Origin: Sedimentisphaerales bacterium
GTDB lineage: Bacteria > Planctomycetota > Phycisphaerae > Sedimentisphaerales > Anaerobacaceae
Length of the DNA: 64,000 nucleotides
Reading direction: 5' to 3'
Assembly (NCBI GenBank): GCA_016927855.1
Contig: JAFGLV010000045.1
Coordinates: 52,557 to 116,556 of the forward strand
In this document: positions 46,622 to 55,386 of the stretch, in pieces
How the letters are laid out: each line of letters begins with the position of its first letter
Position numbering within the stretch: the stretch's first letter is position 1
Translations under genes and position numbers: made by a program
The notes under the pieces: model-generated
What the model was told of the DNA's origin: nothing
Databases searched by the model: none
The model's input: the letters and a program-made list of their open reading frames with translations, nothing else

Positions 46622-47419
46622 ATGAAACCGAGATTGACCGTCATCGGAGCAGCCGGCCGGATGGGTCGGCGCATCGTTGCCATGGCCTCGGAGTCCGGCC
46701 AGTTCGAGATCGTCGCAGCGATCGACAGACAAGGCCATCCCGATATGGGCAAGGACGCAGGCTTCCTGGCCGGGGTCGCAACCCTGAAAGTGCCGCTGAC
46801 CGATACCTGCCCAACCGATGCGGACGTCGCCATAGACTTCTCGCTTCCGGAAGCGATCGATAATACCCTGAGGCAATGCCTTGAGAACAGCCTTTCGCTC
46901 GTCCTTGGCACAACCGGGCTGAATCGCGAACAGCGGACCGCCGTGGAGACAGCCGCCAAGACCATTCCGATCGTCCACGCGACCAACATGAGCGTCGGAA
47001 TGAACGTGCTGTTCTCGCTGGTCGGCAAGGTGGCGGCCATGCTAGGCGAGGACTACGACATCGAAATCGTCGAAGAGCACCATCGATTGAAGAAGGATGC
47101 TCCCAGCGGCACGGCCTTGACGTTGGCCGAGAAGATCTGCGAAGCGACGAAACGCGATTTCGCGGGTTGCCTCATCCATGGCCGCAGCGGCAAAGACGCC
47201 CTGAGGCAGAAGGGCACGATAGGCATGCACGCGGTCAGAGCCGGAGATATCACGGGAATACACTCGGTAATCTACGGCACCGCCGGGGAGACCATCACCC
47301 TCAACCACACCGCCCACAGCCGCGACATGTTCGTTCGAGGCGCTCTGCGCGCCGCCCTCTGGCTGGCCGGCAGGCAACCGGGCCTGTATGCCATGACCGA
47401 CGTTCTGGGAATCGAATAG
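46622..47419 (+). CDS. dapB: 4-hydroxy-tetrahydrodipicolinate reductase
   Basis: 265 residues from the ATG at 46622 (AGGAG upstream). It reduces HTPA to tetrahydrodipicolinate in lysine and diaminopimelate synthesis. The nucleotide-binding loop is VIGAAGRMGRRIV. ATNMSVGMNVLFSLV and the active-site EEHHRLKKDAPSGTALTLAE are diagnostic. Length matches the family. It stands alone here, without dapA. Confidence 0.96.
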   Translation: MKPRLTVIGAAGRMGRRIVAMASESGQFEIVAAIDRQGHPDMGKDAGFLAGVATLKVPLTDTCPTDADVAIDFSLPEAIDNTLRQCLENSLSLVLGTTGLNREQRTAVETAAKTIPIVHATNMSVGMNVLFSLVGKVAAMLGEDYDIEIVEEHHRLKKDAPSGTALTLAEKICEATKRDFAGCLIHGRSGKDALRQKGTIGMHAVRAGDITGIHSVIYGTAGETITLNHTAHSRDMFVRGALRAALWLAGRQPGLYAMTDVLGIE

Positions 47420-47475
47420 CGACCGAGGGCCGCAAGGCTCGACCGTCAACCTGAGTAGTCGGGTCTGCCATGGTG

Positions 47476-47799
47476 CTACCGGAGCAGACGCCGTTCCAGG
47501 ATATCCTGTACGGCCCGCCGCCCATCAAGCACACAGTCGATGAAGACCTTCCTGCCCATGATCTGATAGATGATCCGGTAGGGTTTGAAGTGAATCTCCC
47601 GATGGCCACGAACGCCAACCTGCTCAAGTTCAGGCGGACAGTGCCCGCGCTGAGGCATCTGGGCCAGGCTTTGACAGGTCTTCCGGAGGTTTCGCAGGAC
47701 GTGGTTGGCCCGAGCACGGCCATCGGCTCTCAGTACATACCGATATATGTCCATGATATCTTCCTCGGCTTCCGCAACCACGAACACCTGGTACTTCAT
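47476..47799 (-). CDS. RelE/ParE-type toxin
   Basis: 107 residues with the ParE/RelE fold: YQVFVVAEAEEDIMDIYRYV at the N-terminus, and the later part PYRIIYQIMGRKVFIDCVLDGRR, typical of the ParE branch. Such toxins cleave mRNA at the ribosome (RelE) or inhibit gyrase (ParE). The branch is not resolved here. Its start overlaps the antitoxin stop by 4 bases (47796-47799). Confidence 0.88.
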   Translation of the reverse strand: MKYQVFVVAEAEEDIMDIYRYVLRADGRARANHVLRNLRKTCQSLAQMPQRGHCPPELEQVGVRGHREIHFKPYRIIYQIMGRKVFIDCVLDGRRAVQDILERRLLR

Positions 47800-48074
47800 G
47801 GCAGGCTCTTAGCCCGAGATGCGAGGTCTGCAAACGCCTTTTGGAGCGGCTTGTGCTTGCCGGCCTCGATACTCCGCTGACTCTGGGCCAACAGCTTGAG
47901 CATGGCAAGGCTCTCCTGCGTCTGCTCGTAGCTTTGGATGTCCTGGACGATCACCTTCGCCTGGCCGTTCTGTGTGATTACCAGCGTCCCATGCGCCGCA
48001 CCCAATTCACGTATGATCTTGGCAGTGTGAGCTTTCAGATAGCTGATCGGCTTGACCCGTTCGCTGAGTTTCAT
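47796..48074 (-). CDS. Phd/YefM-type antitoxin
   Basis: 92 residues from the ATG at 48074, chosen because the Phd/YefM domain begins there (KPISYLKAHTAKIIRELG, then LVITQNGQAKVIVQDIQSYEQ). GGAGC precedes it. It would neutralise the toxin encoded next and repress the pair's promoter, as is usual for this class. The 4-base overlap supports co-translation. Confidence 0.88.
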   Translation of the reverse strand: MKLSERVKPISYLKAHTAKIIRELGAAHGTLVITQNGQAKVIVQDIQSYEQTQESLAMLKLLAQSQRSIEAGKHKPLQKAFADLASRAKSLP

Positions 48075-48252
48075 GACCACGGCTCCTTTCTGCTCCAAGT
48101 ATAGCCCAGACTCGGACCTGACACAAGGAGCCTCTGCGCGCAGGTTGCCTTCGCCGGGAAGGTCGCTGCGAAAGCCGGGGTGGCTGATGGCTCGGTGGAC
48201 GCAGCGAGCCAAGAAGAAGGTTTTGGCCACAAAAGGCATCCAAGAGGTCGGG

Positions 48253-48984
48253 CTAGCGAGCCAGGTCGCGGCCTTTGACGCCATTGACCGTCAGGTTCGC
48301 GTCGGGCAATTTGTCCCGGGCCGGGCGGATTTCCGTGGCCTCGAGAAAGCAAACCTGTCCGTCCGCCAGCAGGAAGGTCCGGGACCCGAGCCAGCACCAC
48401 CATCCTTGGTCATCGTGGACCGGAGCATGGTTGCTGAGCCATTCGCCGATGAGGATCTTGGCGGCCGGGTGGGCAACACTGCTGGCCCGTTGCGGAATGG
48501 ATCGCTGGACCCTGGTCGGGTCGTAGGTGTCGGCCGGCTCGCTCATCGCGTCGATTTGGACCGGACTGTGGTAGAACGCCATGCTGTAGGCGTAGCTGGT
48601 GGACTCGTACCGTCCGGGGTCGGTCCGATCCTCCGGACACAGAAGCACCGCTGGGTTCCTGACTCCGATCGAACCTCCTACGTAGGGCTCGACCCACTGT
48701 CGCCATCCGCGTCCCATCCAGAGCCAGTAGTTCGGATCGACGGGGTCTTGCGCACAGGGATAGACACCGTCGTGGTCGCCCAGATACATACCGATGCCCA
48801 AACCGATCTGCCTGAGATTGTGAGCGCAAGCCACACGCAGCGCGCTCGAACGAGCTCGGCGCAACGAAGGAATCATGACAGACAGCAGCAGTGATATGAT
48901 CGCGATGACAACGAGAAGCTCCACCAACGTAAATGCGTGTCGGCGCGCCGAGATGGGAGGGTCGTGACTACATAGGCCATCCAT
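48253..48984 (-). CDS. Type II secretion/pseudopilin-like protein with prepilin N-terminus
   Basis: 243 residues. [20 protein letters not shown] is the prepilin signal, with Glu at +5. The remainder contains LRQIGLGIGMYLGDHDGVYP, typical of the planctomycete H-X9-DG-type family, and LLADGQVCFLEA near the end. It lies upstream of the antitoxin gene and downstream of glmS, without other secretion genes. Function unknown, as for the related protein at 9934-10716. Confidence 0.83.
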   Translation of the reverse strand: MDGLCSHDPPISARRHAFTLVELLVVIAIISLLLSVMIPSLRRARSSALRVACAHNLRQIGLGIGMYLGDHDGVYPCAQDPVDPNYWLWMGRGWRQWVEPYVGGSIGVRNPAVLLCPEDRTDPGRYESTSYAYSMAFYHSPVQIDAMSEPADTYDPTRVQRSIPQRASSVAHPAAKILIGEWLSNHAPVHDDQGWWCWLGSRTFLLADGQVCFLEATEIRPARDKLPDANLTVNGVKGRDLAR

Positions 48985-49017
48985 GAGAAGGCTCCTGCCA
49001 AAGCGGATTCGGCGTGC

Positions 49018-50877
49018 TCACTCTACCGTGACGCTTTTGGCGAGGTTTCGCGGCTTGTCGACGTCGTGGCCGCGAAGCACCGCGGCGTGGTAAGCCAGCA
49101 GTTGGAGCGGGATCACCGTCAGCATCGGCTGAAACAGCTCGCGAGCATCCGGGATCGTGATGAGGTGGTCCGCCCGGTCGGCAATATTCTCGTCGCCTTC
49201 GGTGGCGACGACGATGATCTTACCTCCTCTGGCGCGGACTTCCTCAATGTTGCCCATCATCTTGTCGTACTGGGGCCCGGTGGTCGCGATGAACACCGCC
49301 GGCATACCGTCGGCGATCAAGGCGATGGGACCATGCTTCATTTCCGCCGCCGGAAGCCCTTCGGCATGGATATAGCTTATCTCCTTGAGCTTCAAGGCGC
49401 CTTCCAGCGCTACCGGGTAGTTGAACCCCCGACCCAGAAACAGCCAGTTCTCCCTGTCGACGTTTGCGGCGGCGATGTCTCGGATGTGGTCGGACAACTC
49501 CAGTATCCGCTCGATCTTCTCCGGAATCTGCGACAGCTCTTCGATGTGCCTGGCGGCTTCATCGCTGCTAATATGGCGTCGGCGGCCCAGCTCGATCGCC
49601 AACATGCTCAGCACGGCGACCTGGGCCGTAAAGGCCTTGGTGCTCGCTACGCCGATTTCGGGACCGACGTGGAGATAGATGCCCGCGTCCGTCGCCCGGG
49701 CGATGGTCGAGCCGACGACGTTGACGATGCCGAGAACCATGGCGCCGCGTTCCTTGGCCTGCTCCACCGCCGCCAGCGTGTCGGCGGTCTCCCCTGACTG
49801 ACTGATCGCGATGACGATGGTACCATCCTCGATGATCGGGTTGCGGTAGCGAAACTCGCTGGCGTATTCGGTCTCGACGGGGATGCGCGCGAGGTGCTCG
49901 AGCAGGAACTCGCCGACCAGCCCGGCATGAAACGCGGTGCCGCAGGCGGTGAAGATCACATGCCGGGCTCGCGTAAGCTCGCGCAGATAGTCGGCGATGC
50001 CGCCCAGTTTGATCTTGCCGTCATGCTTGTCGATCCGGCCACCCATGCAGGTGCTGAGCGACTCGGGCTGCTCGAAGATCTCTTTGAGCATGTGGTGCTG
50101 GAAACCGCCGAGCTCGATCTGGTCTAACGAGAACTCGATCTGCATGACGTCCTTGGCGATGGTGATGTTGTCGATGGTCTTGGTGTAAAAGCCTTCGGGA
50201 CCGATGAGCACCATCTCATTGTCCGCCAGATAGATGGCCTGGGTCGTGTGCTCGATGATTGCGGCGGCATCCGAAGCCAGGATGTACTCGCTGCTGCCCA
50301 CGCCGAGGATCAAAGGGCTGCCCCGCTTGGCGCCGATGAGCGTTCCCGGGAAATCCGAGCACAAAATCGCCAGGCCGAACGTGCCGTGGAGTTTGCGGAG
50401 CGCTTGCTGCACCGCCCATTCGAACAGGTTCTGTCCATCGGATCGACCCGATTCCTCCGCCGTCAGATAGAAGTAACCGATCAGGTTCGCGATGACCTCG
50501 CTGTCGGTCTCGCTGGCGAAGGGCACGCCTTCATGGCGCAGCCAGGTTCGCAGCGTCGCATAGTTCTCGATGATCCCGTTGTGGACGATGGCAATCTTGC
50601 CGGAATAGTCCACGTGAGGATGGGCGTTGACTGTATTCGGCACACCGTGCGTCGCCCATCGCGTATGTCCGATACCCAGGGTGTCGTCGGTGCGCGCTTC
50701 GTCCAGGATCTGTTCCAGAGCGCTGATGCGACCGCTGGTCTTCCTGACGCTGATGGCCCCGTCGTCCAGCAAAGCAATGCCCGCCGAATCGTAGCCGCGA
50801 TATTCCAGACGTTTTAGCCCTTCAATAAGAATGGGCTGGGCGGCCTTCTTCCCCAGATAAGCGACAATTCCACACAT
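49018..50877 (-). CDS. glmS: Glutamine-fructose-6-phosphate aminotransferase (isomerizing)
   Basis: 619 residues. The N-terminal Ntn glutaminase starts MCGIVAYLGKKAA with catalytic Cys2 exposed after Met removal. RLEYRGYDSAGIAL and HTRWATHGVPN are family hallmarks. Two SIS sugar-isomerase domains follow (SQSGETADTLAAVEQA, MKHGPIALI). The C-terminus KSVTVE is typical. It makes glucosamine 6-phosphate for cell-wall and LPS precursors. A minus-strand promoter is at 50988-51016; no glmS ribozyme was recognised. Confidence 0.98.
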   Translation of the reverse strand: MCGIVAYLGKKAAQPILIEGLKRLEYRGYDSAGIALLDDGAISVRKTSGRISALEQILDEARTDDTLGIGHTRWATHGVPNTVNAHPHVDYSGKIAIVHNGIIENYATLRTWLRHEGVPFASETDSEVIANLIGYFYLTAEESGRSDGQNLFEWAVQQALRKLHGTFGLAILCSDFPGTLIGAKRGSPLILGVGSSEYILASDAAAIIEHTTQAIYLADNEMVLIGPEGFYTKTIDNITIAKDVMQIEFSLDQIELGGFQHHMLKEIFEQPESLSTCMGGRIDKHDGKIKLGGIADYLRELTRARHVIFTACGTAFHAGLVGEFLLEHLARIPVETEYASEFRYRNPIIEDGTIVIAISQSGETADTLAAVEQAKERGAMVLGIVNVVGSTIARATDAGIYLHVGPEIGVASTKAFTAQVAVLSMLAIELGRRRHISSDEAARHIEELSQIPEKIERILELSDHIRDIAAANVDRENWLFLGRGFNYPVALEGALKLKEISYIHAEGLPAAEMKHGPIALIADGMPAVFIATTGPQYDKMMGNIEEVRARGGKIIVVATEGDENIADRADHLITIPDARELFQPMLTVIPLQLLAYHAAVLRGHDVDKPRNLAKSVTVE

Positions 50878-50987
50878 ACGAATCTTCCCTATTTGCGTGT
50901 GCTCGGTTCTCTATCGAATCGTCATTCTCGAGCCGGGACTTGAACCCAAACAGGGTCCGACCGTCGTCGGCGGTGCTGGGTATCGCC

Positions 50988-51016
50988 ATTATAGGCGGCG
51001 GGTATTTGCCGGACAA
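50988..51016 (-). promoter_or_regulatory. glmS promoter
   Basis: On the minus strand, TTGTCC (51011-51016) and a perfect TATAAT (50988-50993) are spaced by 17 bases. A leader of about 100 bases would follow before the glmS ATG at 50877. Confidence 0.6.
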
Positions 51017-51053
51017 ATCATTTCTTCTTAATCGGCGTATCAGTTATTCTCAT

Positions 51054-51083
51054 TTGACGCCCTTGGCGGCGGAGTCTTAGACT
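51054..51083 (+). promoter_or_regulatory. Possible hisH promoter
   Basis: TTGACG (51054-51059), 18-base spacer, TAGACT (51078-51083). The predicted start of transcription coincides with the hisH start codons (51085-51091), so the message could be leaderless. Confidence 0.35.
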
Positions 51084-51087
51084 CGTG

Positions 51088-51693
51088 ATGATGATCGTCG
51101 TGATTGACTACAATGTTGGTAACGTAAAGAGTGTCTGCAACGCGCTGCGGCATATCGGCTGCGAAGCGGAACTAAGCCGCGATCCAGACCCGATCGCGAA
51201 GGCTGCGGGGCTGATCCTGCCCGGGGTGGCGGCCTTCGGGTACGCCATGGAGGCTCTGGGCGACGCCGCCGAACCGATCCGGCGAGCCGCCAGGGCAGGC
51301 AAACCCGTTTTGGGGATATGCGTCGGCTACCAGATGCTCTTCGACGAGAGCTGCGAGTATGGATCCCACCAGGGACTCGGCCTGGTTGCCGGCAAGGTGG
51401 TGGCCGTGCCCTCCGATCAGACCGTTCCCCACATGGGGTGGAACCTCGTCGAGTTTCCCGACGGCATGGACCTCTTCACCGACCTGGGCCCCGCCAAGCA
51501 CTTCTATTTCGCCCACTCGTACCACGCTCAGGTGCGCGACGAGCGTGCGAGGATCGCGTACACTGACTACGGGGCGCCGCTGGTCGCGTCGATTCAGAAG
51601 GACAACGTCTACGGTGTCCAATTCCACCCCGAGAAGAGTGGCAACCAGGGATTGCAGGTGTTGAGGAATTTCCATGCGATATGTAGGAGATAA
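51088..51693 (+). CDS. hisH: Imidazole glycerol phosphate synthase, glutaminase subunit
   Basis: 201 residues from the ATG at 51088 (GTG at 51085 and ATG at 51091 are alternatives). It provides ammonia from glutamine to HisF. IDYNVGNVKSVCNAL at the start, the nucleophile in GICVGYQMLF and the His/Glu pair in YGVQFHPEKSG are visible. HYFYFAHSYH-type residues (KHFYFAHSYHAQV) are typical. hisF follows after a 96-base repeat-like spacer. No Shine-Dalgarno sequence at normal distance was seen. Confidence 0.95.
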   Translation: MMIVVIDYNVGNVKSVCNALRHIGCEAELSRDPDPIAKAAGLILPGVAAFGYAMEALGDAAEPIRRAARAGKPVLGICVGYQMLFDESCEYGSHQGLGLVAGKVVAVPSDQTVPHMGWNLVEFPDGMDLFTDLGPAKHFYFAHSYHAQVRDERARIAYTDYGAPLVASIQKDNVYGVQFHPEKSGNQGLQVLRNFHAICRR

Positions 51694-51695
51694 GC

Positions 51696-51787
51696 GTCAA
51701 GTTTGAAGTGTCAAGTCCGAAGTGTGCAGCGACATCGGCCGCGTCCGCCCTCTTGACACTTGACACTTGACACTTGAAACTTCACAC
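51696..51787. repeat. TGACACT-type repeat region between hisH and hisF
   Basis: GTCAAGTTTGAAGTGTCAAG (51696-51715) is complementary in parts to CTTGACACTTGACACTTGAC and ACTTGAAACTTCACAC (51752-51787). The latter contains three tandem CTTGACA units. The region can fold as an imperfect hairpin with a ~35-base loop. It reaches to within 2 bases of the hisF ATG and leaves no room for a Shine-Dalgarno sequence. Confidence 0.65.
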
Positions 51788-51789
51788 CC

Positions 51790-52554
51790 ATGTTGACTAA
51801 ACGCATCATTCCCTGTCTCGACGTCAAAGACAATCGCGTCGTCAAAGGGGTCAACTTCCTGAACCTGCGCGACGCCGGCGACCCGGTCGAGCTGGGCGCA
51901 CGCTACAGTGACATGGGCGCCGACGAGCTGGTCTTTCTCGACATCACCGCGACGATTCGCTCGCGCAAGACCATCGTCGAGCTCGTCGAGCGCGTGGCAG
52001 CCAACGTCTTCATCCCCTTCACCGTCGGAGGCGGCATCCGCGACGTCGAGCAGATCGACGAATTGTTGCGCAGCGGCGCCGAGAAGGTTTCGGTCAACAC
52101 TGCTGCCGTGGAAAACCCCGACCTGATCGCTGAGGCGGCTCAGCGTTTCGGCAATCAGTGCGTGGTTCTCGCCATCGATGCGCGACGCTCGAAGATGCGC
52201 AAGGACCACTGGCAAGTGTGCGTGAAAGCCGGCTCAGAGCCAACGGACATCGACGTCGTCGAATGGGCTGTGCGGGGCGAGCAATTGGGCGCAGGCGAAA
52301 TCCTCCTGACCAGCATGGACGCCGACGGGACCCTGGCGGGCTACGACAACGAGTTGAACAAGACCGTCTCGGACGTTGTCAACATCCCTGTCATCGCCTC
52401 CGGCGGCGCCGGAACCCTCGACCATCTCTATGACGCCATCGTCGAAGGTGGCGCCGACGCGGTGTTGATGGCGTCCATCACCCACTTCGGCGATTTCACC
52501 ATCACCCAGATGAAAGAATACCTCCGCGACCGCGGCCTGCCGATGAACCTGTGA
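51790..52554 (+). CDS. hisF: Imidazole glycerol phosphate synthase, cyclase subunit
   Basis: A 254-residue TIM barrel. Asp11 ([15 protein letters not shown]) is a catalytic acid, with a second in [34 protein letters not shown] ([13 protein letters not shown]) and the end RGLPMNL complete the family signature. It closes the imidazole ring using HisH-derived ammonia. Its 3' end (52510-52552) is repeated at 54208-54250 with 2 mismatches. Confidence 0.96.
   Translation: MLTKRIIPCLDVKDNRVVKGVNFLNLRDAGDPVELGARYSDMGADELVFLDITATIRSRKTIVELVERVAANVFIPFTVGGGIRDVEQIDELLRSGAEKVSVNTAAVENPDLIAEAAQRFGNQCVVLAIDARRSKMRKDHWQVCVKAGSEPTDIDVVEWAVRGEQLGAGEILLTSMDADGTLAGYDNELNKTVSDVVNIPVIASGGAGTLDHLYDAIVEGGADAVLMASITHFGDFTITQMKEYLRDRGLPMNL
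52510..52552 (+). repeat. hisF 3'-end direct repeat, left copy
   Basis: These 43 bases at the end of hisF match 54208-54250 at 41 positions in the same orientation. They frame the S41 peptidase gene. Confidence 0.85.
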
Positions 52555-52590
52555 GCCCAACGACCAACCTCGCTCTGGTGCTGCACATGT

Positions 52591-54183
52591 CTATGGTCCG
52601 GCGATCACTTTCTTGACCCACTCATCCTTGAGCAGGTCTTCCCTGGTAATAGACGCCGGCGGGTCAGCCGGTGGAAGTTTTACGTCGGGTTCTGTCCCAA
52701 CAAGCTCATTGAAGCTTCCATCCGGAGTAAGGTCCAGATCCGCCTCCATCCGAAAGATCATGCCGCTGGATGGTAGCCTTACCATGGGCGGCAGGAGATA
52801 GCTGACACGCGCGCCGCCGGTGTTGCGACCGACCAGCGTGCCTATCCTAGTCCTTTTGACCACATCCGCATATCCATCGGCAGCCGAGAAGCAGTTCCCG
52901 TCGATGAGAACATAGAGTGTCCCCCGGAAGCCGTAGCGGTGCGCGGGCTCGACCTTTCGAGTGATCTCGTAAAACACCCACTGTCCCCTGTCAAAGCCGG
53001 ACGGAGGCTCAAGTTCCTCCTCACTTATCTGCCTGGGTTTCACGTCCCGCCGCAGATAACGCAGCACCGATGGCTTCGTGTCCCGCAGAAACGCCCTCTT
53101 GACTCCGACGGTCTCTTTCCATGTCACAGGCTCAGTCAAGAACGGCGCAATGAGGTTGTCATAGTAGTACTGTGGGAATCCACCGCCGTTGCTGCGGATG
53201 TCGACGATCAGCTTGTTGTATTTGCCATGCGAGCGCTTCAGGAAAACCTCGATCTTCTTTCTATCCCGTGCTACGAAACGTCTGAACACATGGTCCAGTG
53301 GGCTTCCCAGGAATGACCTGATGTGAATGTAACCAACGTCATCTGCTAGTTCCACGCAAGTGCAATTGGCCTTGGGCTCCGCCGGGTGGGCACTGTCGTC
53401 CGCCGGTGCGGGGAAACCCTTGACCTTCGGCACGAAGGCCACCAGTTCCGTGTTGTCGGGCAGGCGAAAATCAACCTGCCATCCCCGGAAGGAGGGGCCT
53501 TCGTCAACAATCATCAGGAAGTAATCCACCCAGCCCTTGGGATACGCATCATACTTCAACGACGTGTTTCGCTTGATGTAGTCCAGATAGTCCGAGCAGG
53601 TCATCCCGTCGATCCAGAGGATTTCCGATCCCTTGGGCACGCTGGCTCCATCGGATTGCCAGTCATCGCCTGTGAAGTATCGGCCGTCCTTGCCTACGAC
53701 CCGGAACGGGGGATGAGCCCGTGTGGAGAGATTGGCGGCCAGTCTCGGCCAGTACCGCGCGCTCTGGAATTGCACCGGCGTAACCCCCAAATTCACGACC
53801 CCGAAGAGCGAACCAATCGCATTCCATTTAAGCAGGTCATCCGATACGAGGTAGGCATGGCCGGAGGCGCCAATGACGCTAAAGTACCCCGAGACAACCT
53901 GATAGAATTCCTCATTGCTTTGGGCCTGTCCGGCATACTCCAGATATGTCGGCAATAAGGCCTCGTAGCTCGGTGTCCCTTTTTGCCTCTCGTTAAGCTC
54001 CACAAGCGGAGAATAAGCCCTGGCCCAACGCGCCAGGAACTTGATGTCGCGGCGCCGGTCTTCGGCCGTCAGTCGCGGGGGACCCGAACAGCCTGCCAGG
54101 GTAGATAGGACCGACAGGACGAACGCAAACATAGGGATCACGTATGAACGGTCTGCCCAAACGGTACGCTGGCTCGTTCTCAC
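52591..54183 (-). CDS. S41 family peptidase lipoprotein
   Basis: 530 residues from a GTG at 54183 (AAGGAGAG upstream; the open frame continues to 54639 but has no domain there). A lipobox ends in LSTLAGC, so it is probably a lipoprotein. A PDZ-like part (GSEILWIDGMTCSDYLDYI) is followed by the S41 core with GYIHIRSFLGSP, LIVDIRSNGGGFPQYYYDN and LIDGNCFSAADGYADVV, the last containing the expected catalytic Ser region. GRNTGGA completes the core. C-terminal-processing or tricorn-like proteolysis in the envelope is likely; the substrate is unknown. Confidence 0.85.
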   Translation of the reverse strand: MRTSQRTVWADRSYVIPMFAFVLSVLSTLAGCSGPPRLTAEDRRRDIKFLARWARAYSPLVELNERQKGTPSYEALLPTYLEYAGQAQSNEEFYQVVSGYFSVIGASGHAYLVSDDLLKWNAIGSLFGVVNLGVTPVQFQSARYWPRLAANLSTRAHPPFRVVGKDGRYFTGDDWQSDGASVPKGSEILWIDGMTCSDYLDYIKRNTSLKYDAYPKGWVDYFLMIVDEGPSFRGWQVDFRLPDNTELVAFVPKVKGFPAPADDSAHPAEPKANCTCVELADDVGYIHIRSFLGSPLDHVFRRFVARDRKKIEVFLKRSHGKYNKLIVDIRSNGGGFPQYYYDNLIAPFLTEPVTWKETVGVKRAFLRDTKPSVLRYLRRDVKPRQISEEELEPPSGFDRGQWVFYEITRKVEPAHRYGFRGTLYVLIDGNCFSAADGYADVVKRTRIGTLVGRNTGGARVSYLLPPMVRLPSSGMIFRMEADLDLTPDGSFNELVGTEPDVKLPPADPPASITREDLLKDEWVKKVIAGP

Positions 54184-54207
54184 TGCATCGCTCTCCTTAT
54201 CGTGGGC

Positions 54208-54250
54208 ATGAAAGCATACCTCCGCGACCGCGACCTGCCGATGAACCTGT
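54208..54250 (+). repeat. hisF 3'-end direct repeat, right copy (hisF tail fragment)
   Basis: Starting ATGAAAGCATACCTCCGCGA, this repeats the last ~14 codons of hisF and a stop. It differs from the left copy at two bases, changing Glu to Ala and Gly to Asp, and ends in TAG instead of TGA. It has no remaining hisF sequence upstream, so it is a fragment, not a gene. Confidence 0.85.
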
Positions 54251-54265
54251 AGGTCCCAGCAGCCG

Positions 54266-55312
54266 CTATGGATGATTCCGACCGTGAAGCTGGAGCGCGC
54301 GGATGTCCTCGTAGTCCTGCACCATAGCGACATTGATTGAGCCAGAGTCCAAACCGTAGACAACGGACCAGACCGTATGGTCCTGCTTAACCGCTTCCAG
54401 CAGGCGCATCGCGGCTTCATTGGAAGCGATGCCTTCCGATCCGCTGAGTATCTCAACAGCCTTGTCGTATCGCCAGCACTCGGGCTGGACCTCCTCGGAG
54501 AACAGGTAGTTCGTCGAAACCTGCCAGGGCGTGTCCTCGCGCACGATATGGATCCCGTCGTCAAGATACTCGACGATGGCCGAGGCTCCGGAGGCGTCGG
54601 CGAGGTGGAAATGCACGGGCAATGCAGCGAATTCGACATTGTACTGCTGGATCAAGGCCAAACCTTCCTCAACGTCTTTGGCATGATCCAGAACAAGCCG
54701 CACGATCTGGCTATTGAGCAGCGTCGGTTTGTTGGGGTCCTTCGGCGTATTCCTTTCCGGCACGGCGTTCTGGGCGATCGCCACGCCGCACTCGTTCATT
54801 CCGTCGATGGCCGCGTAAGGCGTTGCCAGCAGTGCGAGGCGCTTGGACCACGGAATCTCCTGCATTCCCTCGAAGCCGAGGTAATAGAGATCGACCATGG
54901 AAACCGAGGCATAGCCGCCCGGCGGATCGGTGAACAACAGCAGCGACGACCGATGGTTCCAGTCGAAGTTGCGCCCAAAAACGGCATCGCCGTTGCGATC
55001 CAGAGCCGCGAAGCTCGTACACGCGTCGGGATTCACGGTGTGGTAAACCTCCTGGTAAGGGCCCCACTCGATCCCCTCCTCGGCAAAGACATCGAACAGA
55101 TACGTCCCCTTGTAGTGCATCACGTACAGCGGAAAGTCATCGACCTTCTCCAGCGTCGCCAGCGTCCGCACGGGATTGTAGAGCAGCACCGCCATGGCGA
55201 GCAGTAGAACCGCCAGCACAATCCCCAGCCCCAGGAGAATTCTCCTGACGCGGCTGCGTCGTCTCGTCTTTTTCGGTGTCGTCTCAGACCGCTTTTTTCC
55301 ACTATTCGGCAT
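54266..55312 (-). CDS. Membrane-anchored linear-amide C-N hydrolase (Ntn, choloylglycine/AAT-like)
   Basis: 348 residues from the ATG at 55312. A basic N-terminus is followed by a membrane helix (about 24-46). The Ntn nucleophile is expected at Cys98 in PDACTSFAALDRNGDAVFGRN, with the family motif FGRNFDW just after. AIDGMNECGVAIAQNAV is the second motif. Such enzymes cleave amide bonds in acyl-amino or penicillin-type substrates. Here the 97-residue segment before Cys98 must be removed for an N-terminal nucleophile. The adjacent paralogue at 55387-56949 has a different solution. Confidence 0.78.
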   Translation of the reverse strand: MPNSGKKRSETTPKKTRRRSRVRRILLGLGIVLAVLLLAMAVLLYNPVRTLATLEKVDDFPLYVMHYKGTYLFDVFAEEGIEWGPYQEVYHTVNPDACTSFAALDRNGDAVFGRNFDWNHRSSLLLFTDPPGGYASVSMVDLYYLGFEGMQEIPWSKRLALLATPYAAIDGMNECGVAIAQNAVPERNTPKDPNKPTLLNSQIVRLVLDHAKDVEEGLALIQQYNVEFAALPVHFHLADASGASAIVEYLDDGIHIVREDTPWQVSTNYLFSEEVQPECWRYDKAVEILSGSEGIASNEAAMRLLEAVKQDHTVWSVVYGLDSGSINVAMVQDYEDIRALQLHGRNHP

Positions 55313-55386
55313 CGACGGTCCCTTCCCCGATGCTGGGAACAACCGGCATTGGGCCACAAGGCCAGCCGCCCCTGGTTCACGTGTTT

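Noticed and set aside
50925..50960. A tRNA-like T-arm (GGGTTCAAGTCCC) on the minus strand upstream of glmS
   Set aside because: The 5-bp arm needs two wobble pairs, and no matching acceptor stem, D-arm, anticodon arm or CCA end exists at tRNA spacing.
50878..51084. A glmS ribozyme in the glmS leader
   Set aside because: The ribozyme core and double-pseudoknot words were not recognised, and the leader is too short at about 100 bases.
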